Part shown: positions 11,347 through 19,701 of the stretch, piece by piece
Numbering within the stretch: position 1 is the first letter of the stretch
Layout of the letters: each line of letters starts with the position of its first letter
NCBI GenBank assembly: GCA_003550325.1
Contig: QKWP01000075.1
Coordinates: 169,309-233,308, forward strand
DNA: 64,000 bases
From: Gigaspora rosea
Taxonomy: Eukaryota > Glomeromycota > Glomeromycetes > Diversisporales > Gigasporaceae
Reading direction: 5' to 3'
Notes under the pieces: generated by a model
Databases searched by the model: none
The model's input: the letters and a program-made list of their open reading frames with translations, nothing else
What the model was told of the DNA's origin: nothing
Made by a program: the position numbers and the translations under genes

Positions 11347-14300
11347 CTAAAAATTTGTATTTGCGAACAGGGTAGCAAGGGTTTCAGTTCTTTGTTGTAG
11401 GTACTGGGTGTCTTGGTGAATAAGGCGAAGTAATTGTTGATTAAAGTTTTCAAGTTTTTGGACTTGTTGTTGAAGTTGTTCAATGGTCTGGTTCTGTTGG
11501 ACAACTTGTTGTTGTAATGTTTCAAAAACTTCGATAGTGACAGTATTTTGATCACTTTGAATAGGTTCTATATATATAACTTCTGGTTCTGGTTCGAATA
11601 TTGGTGGTGGTGGAGGTACACATTCTGTACAGTATCCATCATGTTCATCAAGTTCTTCCTGGTGCTTAACATGAAGACATTCCTTGCAGAGGTCAATAGG
11701 GGTGTCTGAGAAGTTTCTTCTAAGATTAGCGAGAGCAGTTTCTTTACAGAATTCAGGATGGCTAGTGTCGAAGGAAATTTCAAGGGTCTGTTGTAATTGA
11801 AATTCTTCATTCCCTTCTAATATACCATGTTCAGCACGAAGTACTAATTGCATTTCTTCCTGACTCCAAGGTTGGTTAATACGATCAGTCATTAAAGGTT
11901 CTAAGGCTTCAGTCAGGCTTTGGTCCAATTCTTGTAAGAAAATCTTTGCAAGTCGGAAGATACGGGTCTGGTTCATTTCATACTGAGATCCAGCACTCCT
12001 GTTGGACTCGGTATAATGTCTGATTCTGGTCCACAAATTATAATTTGCATTGTAGAGAACATCCTGTCCTGCTTTATAAGCATAGAGGTGTTCAAGGTCA
12101 CAAAACCAAAGGGCTTGTTCTAGGCTTTCTAGATTATTCATCTTAGAGGTAGGTCTAGTTTCTCCACAGATTTTACATTGGACAAGGGTTCCACGTCCTT
12201 CTCCGTGGCTATAATAATATATATGTTGAGGGTCATCAAGAGGGAGTTCATAATAATAGTCAGAGACACATCCTCGGCAAACAAACTGATTGTTAAGAAC
12301 TTGTAGGTCTTCTGGTCTATTTGGTTTCTTGCAGTGACAGCAGTGGTGAGTACGCCTTGTACTAAAGTTATACATTCGACGGGCTTCAATATCATCCGGA
12401 TTACATCCACATTGGCAAATTCGGTTCTGTTCCTTAAGGGCTCCAAAAGAACAGTCAACGGCAATATGTCCAGTTGCTCTACAGGTATGACAAATATTTT
12501 CAGGGCAGTTTCGGTACAAATGGTCATTACCATTGCAGGTACGGCAAGAGGTCCGCTTTGGTACTTGTTGTGGGCAGTGGACAGCAATATGTCCATCCTG
12601 TCGACAGCGATTACAACGGTTGGTAGGGCAGTTGGCAAAGAGATGTTCAGGTGAGCCACAATTGCCACATACACGAGAGTTAGGAGGGGCACGCTTTCTA
12701 TGTCTAGGCTGGTGGATAATCCATGGGTTGGTATCATCATCAGAGGTAGGGGTAATGTCTGGTTCATGGGTGGTGATAAAAGCATAAGCTTCTTGAGGGA
12801 CTAAGTATTCCTGTTCATAAGTGTCTAATTCAGCAGGGTCGGTAACAGTAGGTTGTGAGGGTAATGGTTGGTTACTTTCATAGGAAGTAGGAACGGTATG
12901 TTTCTTGTTTTTCCACTTAAAAGAGTAGCATCCATTTTTCCAATTGTAACTGGCTTCAACTTTCTTTGACCAGTCATTTCCAAGCAATAATGAGTAAGAG
13001 GTGGCAGGGACTACTTCAACGGTAATAGGAATAATAGCACCATCTATTTCTATAGGTAAGTCTCGAATAATTCCCAAAGGACGAGAAGGGGTTCCAGTAG
13101 CAGGTATGATAAGGCTAAGAGAGGCTTGTTCTATTTTTAATCCTAGATCTTGGACTAATTGGTGTGCGATCATGCTGATAGAGGCTCCACTGTCAATAAT
13201 AGCTTCTTGTGGTTTTTGATTGATTTTAACATTACATTTGACAGGTGTAGTATAAGCAGATGTCTGGATCAAATTAGCAGTTTTAGCTTCTTCGTACAAG
13301 TAAGAAGATAGTGCAGTATGAACAGAAGGGTTGTCTAGAAACGTTTCCCATTTTTGTGGACTAAGAGGTGAGTTGGTAGTGGTAGTGGTAGAAGGAGTTC
13401 CATCAAGATAGTTAACATTTCTGTAGTAGGGTGAGGGGGTTCGGTTGCTAGGTCTCCAAGAAGAAGATCGGTCTCGACTTCTAGATCGGTAGTCATCTCG
13501 ATCATTACGATTATTTCTATTTCTAGAGCGGCTTCGGTCTCTATTGTAATAATCTCGGTCTCTATTATCTTGACTTCTAGATCTGTTTCTATAAGAGTCA
13601 CGTCGATAGTTGTTATTATTGGACTGTCTGTTTCTTCCTCGTTCATTACTTTGATTCTTCTTTTTAAGACGACAATGTGCAATAAAGTGTCCGGTTCGAC
13701 CACAATAATGGCAGGTAGGAGGTTGTTTAATCGGATTGGCTTGTTTAGGGGAATCAGCATAGTTTACCGAGAGGTTAGCAGGTGGTTGCTTCTGCGCGAG
13801 GTTAATACTAAGTTGAGCGATTTGTTCAGTTAGTTGTTTAATGGCTTGGTCTGTATCGGTATTAGGAGAAGCCATAAGTTTTCCAGTTTCCCATTTACGA
13901 GCAGTTTTCATAGCAGCATCAAGATCAGCAGGTTCAGAGGCTTGTACATTTATAGCAAACTCAGGACGAAGGCCTTGGATAAAGAGTTGGATTACAAAGG
14001 CATCAGGGAAGTCATCGTCAGGGTCAACACGTCGCTTCAGTTTTCTGAACCGGTTAATATAGTCATCAACTGAGTTGGCACCTTGTTTGACATCAAAAAG
14101 TTGCTTTTGCCACATAACTTTTTGTTTTGGGGTAACAAATCGGTCTAGAAACAGGTGTTTAAAACTAGTATCTTGGTTATCCTTATCACTAAAAACAGTG
14201 GGCTTAGTGGTAAGGGAGGAAAACCAGTCTAAGGCAATTCCTTTCAAGTAGACAGGGACAAGTTCTAATTTCCGGGCAGCATTCCATCGGTTAGCAACGG

Positions 14301-15282
14301 CAGCACGCTTGAATTCTGAATACCATTCGAGTGGGTCTTGGGTTCCATCTCCATTAAAGAAATTAACAGGAAGAAGATTCCTTTCAACTCCTCCATGGAC
14401 AAACGCAGCAGCTAAGGTATTAATAGCAGTAGCAGCATCAGCAATCGCTCGTTCAGCCATAATGGGAGGTGAGTTGTCTACAGGTGAGGTTAGGGAAGGT
14501 TCTTGGTCTTCTTCACTAGTTTCTTCAGTAGTATCTGGTAAAAGTCTATCTAAATTAAAAGTAGAGGTAGTTTCAAAGAAATTTTCAAGGTCTATATCTT
14601 GTTGATTAGGTGCTAAAACTGTAGGACTTGCAGGTAGGCTAGTATGTTGGAACGAAGGGGTGTGAGAGCTAAGATCACTATTATGTTCACTATAAGGGAG
14701 TAGGTTAAAACCAAGAGGAGTAGAGGGGCGATCCTCAGGGGTAGTAAGAAGAGGTACAGTGTTAAAAGTAGGGCTAGATCCTTCGATAATAGAATATCCT
14801 AAGTCCGGATATCGAGGGTTATAGTTTTCAGTATCGGTGTCTAAGTATGGGTCAAAAGTAGTATAGTCCGCAAAATCAAGAGGAGGTAAAGTTGTTCGAT
14901 GGGTAAAGCGTTGAAGAATAGCAAGAGCAATTTCTCTTGGGTTGTCAAGTTCTATTTGATATCGGCAGCTAAAAATAATATCTCGAATACAAGCACGGAT
15001 AGTAGCAGGGTCTCTAGTAGCAGTCAGGCGAATAAAGTTTCCAGTAGTTTGAGAGGTATAGGAATCAGCGGAGTAGGTACCAGAATACCAATGCCAAAAT
15101 CTTCCAAAAGGTGTTCGAGCAAAAACACGACCACTAGAGCGAGGGGGAGGATAACACTCTTGACAAGAAAGATCAGGAGCACGTAGTTGGAGAGAGTGAA
15201 ATGGAAGAGCAGAGTTTTGATGATGTTCTACTAGGTGGTTTCTAATATATCGATTATATAATTCGTTAATATCAGTAGTCAT
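11347..15282 (-). CDS. Gag-protease polyprotein with extra zinc knuckles (1311 aa)
   Basis: Domain order: an acidic/proline-rich N-terminus of about 290 residues; a retrotransposon Gag core near 300-450 (F-F-N-G-D-G-T-Q-D-P-L-E-W then L-K-G-I-A-L-D-W-F); a CCHC knuckle near 523 (C-H-Y-C-G-R-T-G-H-F-I-A-H-C); an Arg/Ser/Asn-rich tract (545-625); an aspartic protease near 694 (I-I-D-S-G-A-S) with L-L-L-G-N-D-W about 80 residues later. Unusually, a cluster of four or more CCHC-type knuckles (about 870-950) comes after the protease, then several CxxC pairs and a Gln-rich coiled coil (about 1255-1290). Typical Ty3 Gag is 300-500 residues. The ATG at 15282 is the first in frame. The single unbroken frame suggests this part is still intact. 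Confidence 0.9.
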   Translation of the reverse strand: MTTDINELYNRYIRNHLVEHHQNSALPFHSLQLRAPDLSCQECYPPPRSSGRVFARTPFGRFWHWYSGTYSADSYTSQTTGNFIRLTATRDPATIRACIRDIIFSCRYQIELDNPREIALAILQRFTHRTTLPPLDFADYTTFDPYLDTDTENYNPRYPDLGYSIIEGSSPTFNTVPLLTTPEDRPSTPLGFNLLPYSEHNSDLSSHTPSFQHTSLPASPTVLAPNQQDIDLENFFETTSTFNLDRLLPDTTEETSEEDQEPSLTSPVDNSPPIMAERAIADAATAINTLAAAFVHGGVERNLLPVNFFNGDGTQDPLEWYSEFKRAAVANRWNAARKLELVPVYLKGIALDWFSSLTTKPTVFSDKDNQDTSFKHLFLDRFVTPKQKVMWQKQLFDVKQGANSVDDYINRFRKLKRRVDPDDDFPDAFVIQLFIQGLRPEFAINVQASEPADLDAAMKTARKWETGKLMASPNTDTDQAIKQLTEQIAQLSINLAQKQPPANLSVNYADSPKQANPIKQPPTCHYCGRTGHFIAHCRLKKKNQSNERGRNRQSNNNNYRRDSYRNRSRSQDNRDRDYYNRDRSRSRNRNNRNDRDDYRSRSRDRSSSWRPSNRTPSPYYRNVNYLDGTPSTTTTTNSPLSPQKWETFLDNPSVHTALSSYLYEEAKTANLIQTSAYTTPVKCNVKINQKPQEAIIDSGASISMIAHQLVQDLGLKIEQASLSLIIPATGTPSRPLGIIRDLPIEIDGAIIPITVEVVPATSYSLLLGNDWSKKVEASYNWKNGCYSFKWKNKKHTVPTSYESNQPLPSQPTVTDPAELDTYEQEYLVPQEAYAFITTHEPDITPTSDDDTNPWIIHQPRHRKRAPPNSRVCGNCGSPEHLFANCPTNRCNRCRQDGHIAVHCPQQVPKRTSCRTCNGNDHLYRNCPENICHTCRATGHIAVDCSFGALKEQNRICQCGCNPDDIEARRMYNFSTRRTHHCCHCKKPNRPEDLQVLNNQFVCRGCVSDYYYELPLDDPQHIYYYSHGEGRGTLVQCKICGETRPTSKMNNLESLEQALWFCDLEHLYAYKAGQDVLYNANYNLWTRIRHYTESNRSAGSQYEMNQTRIFRLAKIFLQELDQSLTEALEPLMTDRINQPWSQEEMQLVLRAEHGILEGNEEFQLQQTLEISFDTSHPEFCKETALANLRRNFSDTPIDLCKECLHVKHQEELDEHDGYCTECVPPPPPIFEPEPEVIYIEPIQSDQNTVTIEVFETLQQQVVQQNQTIEQLQQQVQKLENFNQQLLRLIHQDTQYLQQRTETLATLFANTNF
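11350..11356 (-). promoter_or_regulatory. Probable -1 ribosomal frameshift site (A AAU UUU, then UAG)
   Basis: The last gag codons are ACA AAT TTT TAG, so a canonical X-XXY-YYZ heptamer (A AAU UUU) lies in the gag frame directly before the stop. Slipping back one base enters the RT frame, which is open across the junction. About 35 nt downstream, CTGTTGA can pair with TTAACAG (7 bp, one G-U), a weak candidate stimulatory stem. A one-base deletion in the A/T run is the competing explanation. Confidence 0.72.
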
Positions 15283-15360
15283 ATGCCTTATGACTCCTGA
15301 CTAAATCTCAAAATAATTAATTGTTAGTAATATCTTGTTAGTAAGTTTAGTTAAATAGAT

Positions 15361-15539
15361 AGAATCCTTGGGCAAAGAGTCTTCCAGGATGAACAGCAGC
15401 AGCAAATGTTATGAGAAATAAACAGCAATTAAAATAAATAGAGTCCTTGGGCAAAGAGTCTTCCAGGACGAACGGCAGCAGCAAAATAGGTTTTATAGAG
15501 TCCGTGGGCAAAGAGACTTCCAGGACGAACAGCAGCAGC
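15361..15539 (-). repeat. Three ~45-bp direct repeats in the element's leader
   Basis: Copies lie at about 15361-15406, 15441-15484 and 15497-15539; each contains CCTTGGGCAAAGAG or a one-base variant, then CTTCCAGGA and GCAGCAGC. They sit between the PBS and the gag ATG, where dimerisation, packaging or translation signals usually lie. No protein frame is conserved across them. Confidence 0.85.
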
Positions 15540-15595
15540 TAGAGTTGTAGAGGTTTTCAAATATCTTCAATAATATCCAAATGTTTTAAATGTTT

Positions 15596-15611
15596 CCGCC
15601 AGAAGGCACCA
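15596..15611 (-). promoter_or_regulatory. Primer binding site
   Basis: Two bases after the 5' LTR the sense strand reads TGGTGCCTTCTGGCGG. The leading TGG is complementary to a tRNA CCA end, at the canonical distance. I do not name the tRNA. Confidence 0.75.
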
Positions 15612-15613
15612 AA

Positions 15614-16233
15614 TGTTACAGTAGGGAGGCCTTCTTTAACTCCTTACTATAACAACGACACGGCTACAGGGATCCTTTATCGGTTTATAGCGGTGTCCAA
15701 GAGGTAGGTATAATTCCTTAGTCTGTAAGAAATTATACTCTTCTCTAAGGGCAGTTCGTGAGAGTATTCAATGAGGAATTATCGATTTTACTATTACTTG
15801 ATAATAAACTTGGTGTTATTAAGATAAATAGTTTCTTTATTAATAATCTAAGATAGGGCTATCCTTAGGTTTCTGTTCCTAAGAAATCCCAGTACAAGAT
15901 GTATATTAAGTATAAGAGAAGTGGGGTGTCTTGGTCTAGTTTGACTAAGGGAAATTCTGTGTCTTTAAATACATTTTAGAATAAGCGTTATAAGCGTTAA
16001 TTTACAATGATAAACACTATAATCTACAAGAGCAACATAAGCGTTATAAGCGTCATAAGCGTTATAAGCGTCATAAGCGTTATAAGCGTGATAATCGTTA
16101 TAAGCGTTATAATCGGTATTAACTATTCTAACTTCTCAAGATAATAATATAATACAATATAATAATAAAATATAATAATAAAAATAAAATAATAAAATAA
16201 TAAGGTAATATAATAAACTATCGTTCTATAACA
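15614..16233 (-). repeat. 5' LTR (620 bp) of the 7-16 kb Ty3 element
   Basis: Matches 6913-7636 end to end apart from a shorter tandem array and about ten point differences. In the sense direction it provides promoter and transcript start. Confidence 0.93.
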
Positions 16234-16740
16234 CTGGTTTAGTACAACTGCAATATGTAGCTACTTATTTAAGATATGGGGCCTTGTGTGAAAAGAGCCA
16301 ATACTGGTTTATATATGATTTTAAGAAAATTATTTTTGTTCTGTTCAGACGGATCTGGGCTAATCAAAATTTTATAATTTAATTAGTCTATTATATCAGG
16401 TAATCCCGTAATGTATGAAACTTTCAAGAATTTTTTTTAAATATCTCAATTTTTATTAAGCAAATCAATTTCCACTTATAATTGAAAAATGTAGCATGTA
16501 TCAAAATTTATACAAATATAACAAAAACCTAATATTCATTTTTGGGCAGTATCAGCCCTTTTTATTGCAAAGGCCCCATATAGTAATTTTACATACTAAT
16601 TATATAATCTGGTTATATAACTAATAGTCATATTGGTTATAAAAATAAGTTATAATTTATATGACCCAAACTTATTTAACTAGTTATTATAACTAGTGGT
16701 TATATAAAAAATATAATATGACTACATTTTTGGCCAATAC
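16234..16740 (+). repeat. Right part of duplication unit 1
   Basis: Continues the unit that starts at about 6797. Aligns with 16855-17020 except for a 302-bp MITE inserted at 16277-16578. Confidence 0.8.
16277..16578. mobile_element. MITE (302 bp), TA/ATAT target, in unit 1 only
   Basis: The ends TGGGGCCTT and AAGGCCCCA are inverted; after them GAGCCAATACTGG pairs imperfectly with GGGCAGTATCAGCCC. Left flank is AAGATA, right flank TATAG. The sister unit (about 16890-16900) reads TTAAAATATAG without it, so the duplicated target is TA (or ATAT). No ORF. Confidence 0.82.
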
Positions 16741-16744
16741 TGCC

Positions 16745-17020
16745 CAAAAGTATAAGTTCAAATTTTGATCAATTAAGTTTAATTCTGGCTATTATTTAAG
16801 CAATTCCTCTAATTATTATTTGTATTTATATAGTTTCTTATCTATTTCTAGTTTAGTGCAACTGCATTGCATAGCTACTTATTTAAAATATAGTAATTTT
16901 ATATACTAGTTATATGACCAGATTATAATTGGTTATATTGGTTATAGAAATAAGTTATAATTTATATAATTAAAACTTATATAACTATTATTATATGATA
17001 ATTACATTTTTGGCCAATAC
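16745..17020 (+). repeat. Duplication unit 2, preserving two empty sites
   Basis: A tandem paralogue of 6797-6912 plus 16234-16740. It lacks both the Ty3 element (TTATCTATTTCTAGTTTAG uninterrupted) and the 302-bp MITE. Confidence 0.85.
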
Positions 17021-17024
17021 TGCA

Positions 17025-17225
17025 CTTGCATGTTCATTTGCATACTTCCAAAATGTGTTAACAAAGTTTAGAAAAAAATTAATTAACTATGATCAATATT
17101 AATTAATTAGTTATCAACACTTATTTGTATATTTATTTATATGCTTACTTGCATGTTTATTTATATATTACAATTGCATGTTTACTTGCATGTCCTATTT
17201 GTATGTATGTTTCCAAAATGTATAA
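17025..17225. repeat. Degenerate 10-bp TTGCATGTTT-type repeats
   Basis: Copies of (A/C)TTGCATGTTTA-like units recur here and again at about 22300-22400 (CACTTGCATG TTCATTTGCA and variants), followed in both places by CTTCCAAA and a Tyr/Asn-codon-free AT stretch. Low complexity, no gene. Confidence 0.6.
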
Positions 17226-17405
17226 TAGGTTGATAGACAAAATTAGAAAAAATTTTTACTTTATGGACAAAAATTAATTAGAAAAAATTTTTATTTACTT
17301 TATAGTTAAAAATCAATTGCTATAATCAATATTAATTCTATATATATTACCAATATTGGACTGAATATTAGACATTGTGTAATATTAAATCAGTATATAA
17401 TTATA

Positions 17406-18050
17406 TGGACTGCCATTAATAGAAATAAGGCAAATTGACATTTTAAAAAAAATTTATACCTTAACTTTCACAGTGCATATCTCTATGGATTCTGAGGCTA
17501 TCTTGATGATTTAATATTCAAAAGAAAGCCTACGATCTAAGCTTTCTTCTGAATATTAAACCATCAAGATAGCCTCAAAATCTATAGAGATATGCGCTAT
17601 AAATTAAGGTATTGATTTTTTTTAAAATGTTAAGAGTAGGGTGAACATAGATCATTTTTCATATGATCTACGTGGTATATTAGATTTTTATATACACGTG
17701 TAGTAAATAAAAAAAATGCTTCTGATAAATTTTTTTAAGATTTTGACCAATTTGTATAAAATTTATACAATAGTTAGTTTTAAAAAGTTTGTTTATAATA
17801 ATGAAGTTGCGCAATCTTCATTGCTTTAAAAAAAATCAACTTTACATATAATTAAATTTTTGTAGGATGCTATATGATTTTTGTAGGTTGTACAAAGAAT
17901 TGATTGGTCAGATCATATGATGTTTACATGTAAATCATATGACATCATATAAATTGGTTACACAAAGTTGATCTACAATCGATTTTATATAAAATTAGAA
18001 ATTTGTACACCCTACACTTAATTTGCCTTATTTCTATTGATGGCAGCCCA
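17406..18050. mobile_element. Foldback MITE (copy 1), split by a TTAA-type MITE
   Basis: The ends TGGACTGCCATTAATAGAAA and, inverted, TGGGCTGCCATCAATAGAAA match closely. The interior is a near-perfect palindrome around AAGCTTTCTT near 17540. A second element (17634-18017) sits within its right arm. Copy 2 at 25917-26161 lacks that insertion. Confidence 0.88.
17634..18017. mobile_element. piggyBac-like MITE with TTAA duplication (copy 1, 384 bp)
   Basis: Flanked by TTAA at 17630-17633 and 18018-18021. Ends are GAGTAGGGTGAACA and, inverted, GTGTAGGGTGTACA. The host element's uninserted paralogue has a single TTAA at this point (26129-26132). Precise TTAA duplication is the signature of piggyBac-superfamily transposition. 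No ORF. Confidence 0.88.
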
Positions 18051-18275
18051 TATGATAATTGACCAATCAAATTATAAATTTTTGTACTATTTACTTGATT
18101 TATTATAAAATACTTTAGATTAAATTCAAATAATTTAACAATTTTAAAATTAACTATAGTTAATACTGCATGTTTCTGAAAATAAGCTACTTTTTTTGAA
18201 TAATTTTGAATACAAAAATCTTGGTAGCTTTGTTTTAGATATAATTAATTTTTGGGCAATTACTAATAGTCATTA

Positions 18276-19701
18276 CAGGACTCTGAAATATACATAGATA
18301 GGTAAGGTGACTTTTAAATTTTTATTAATTGCTGTATGCATGACTTTTTTATAATATTAGTACGCAAACTTTATCCCTTACAATAAAAAAATTAAAAAAA
18401 TGTGCAAATAAAATTCTAACCTTATTAATTATAGTATAAAATTTTATATAAGCTATAGCGATATATAAAATTATATAATTTTTTAGTAGTAGCATATTAT
18501 TTTTTTAAAAAATTTTCACGTATATAAACTTGTATATTAAAATTTAAACAGGTTTTGTATATATGTACTAAGACTCTTTGCACATGCTAGCACTTGCAGA
18601 GCCTAATTGTATGTACATATGCTATATACTATACCCCTCTTGTTTTAATCCAAAAATGTAAAAATGCCTTTATACTCCTTTGTTATACCAAAAGATAAAA
18701 TTTTTAGTTCTGAAATAAGCTACCCCACAATCAATAATTATTGCTACATAGTAAAGTCTAAATTTTACTAAGCAAATCGATAAAGTCATATAAGTAAACT
18801 TATTCAGAAGATCAAAATATATATACCTTGACATTTTCATATAAATTGGATAACTTTTTATTATTTGACTTTTAATTTTTATGTTTAACAGAAAAATTTT
18901 TTTAAAAAAAACATATACGTTGAGTATAAAAATTAAAAGCCAAATAATAAAAAGTTATCCGATTTATATGAAATTTCAGGATATACGCATTTAGATATTC
19001 TGTATAAGGTTAGGGGAGTAACAAAAATCAGGTGATTTTTTAGGGGGGGAGGGGGGTAAAAAAAGTTGAAATTATATATAAGAACCTGACTATTTATATA
19101 TTGAGGAAGAGGGAGGGGGGTAGGCCTCTGATAAAAAATAATCAGGTGATTAATGACACTGCCCTTACTTATGTGACTTTAATCAATTTGCTTAGTAAAA
19201 TTTAGACTTTACTATATAGCAATTATAATTGATTAACTAAAAATCAGTTTATAAGTTACCCCTAATTTTTTGTGTTCAAAATTAGCCAAATAAGGTAGCT
19301 TATTTTTTGGGAATATACAGTAATACAATATATTTATTTATTGTTATAAATTTACTTTTTAGAGATTTGTTTATTTATTTATTTTTGTTTTTTGAAAAAT
19401 TGATTCTTATTTTAAAATACCACACATGCATGTACTCAATTTTATTATTGTTTTGGTTTAAAAAATGAGGTAGCTAAGATCAAAACAAAGGGGTAGCTTT
19501 TTTTAGACCAAATTTATGTCTAAAAATATACAAATTAAACTTTTGTATGTAGAATTTGATATACAAATATGCAATTTAAAAATCTAACCTTTTTAATAAT
19601 TTTTTAAAATAATATGCATATTTAAATCTTACTTCATTTAATTGTCTATAATGGCTATGCATTCTCTAACCTGACCTATCTATGTATATATTGGGGTCCT
19701 G
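18276..19701. mobile_element. Non-autonomous DNA element, 1426 bp, 6-bp TCATTA duplication
   Basis: The ends CAGGACTCTGAAATATACAT and, inverted, CAGGACCCCAATATATACAT continue to match for ~33 bp with a few differences. TCATTA is present on both sides (18270-18275, 19702-19707). Inside lie a long inverted repeat (arms about 18730-18905 and 18920-19245) and two G-rich runs (19040-19060, 19110-19125). No ORF over 60 codons. Superfamily unknown. Confidence 0.72.

Larger units (their letters stand above)
6909..16237 (-). mobile_element. Ty3/gypsy LTR retrotransposon, near-complete (with target duplication)
   Basis: The element spans 6913-16233 and is transcribed right to left. The LTRs start TGTTA and end TAACA; CTGG at 6909-6912 is repeated at 16234-16237 as a 4-bp target duplication, confirmed by the uninserted sister copy near 16850. 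Order in the sense direction: 5' LTR, PBS, repeat-bearing leader, gag-protease, apparent -1 frameshift site, RT-RNase H, integrase, extra ORF, polypurine tract, 3' LTR. By eye the LTRs differ by about ten substitutions or small indels outside the variable tandem array, suggesting a fairly recent insertion. The integrase tail and the last ORF carry single-base frame breaks, so this copy is probably not fully competent. Confidence 0.93.

Noticed and set aside
12138..12785. 215-codon frame on the minus strand
   Set aside because: A shadow of the gag-protease ORF in another frame; the real frame has zinc knuckles here.
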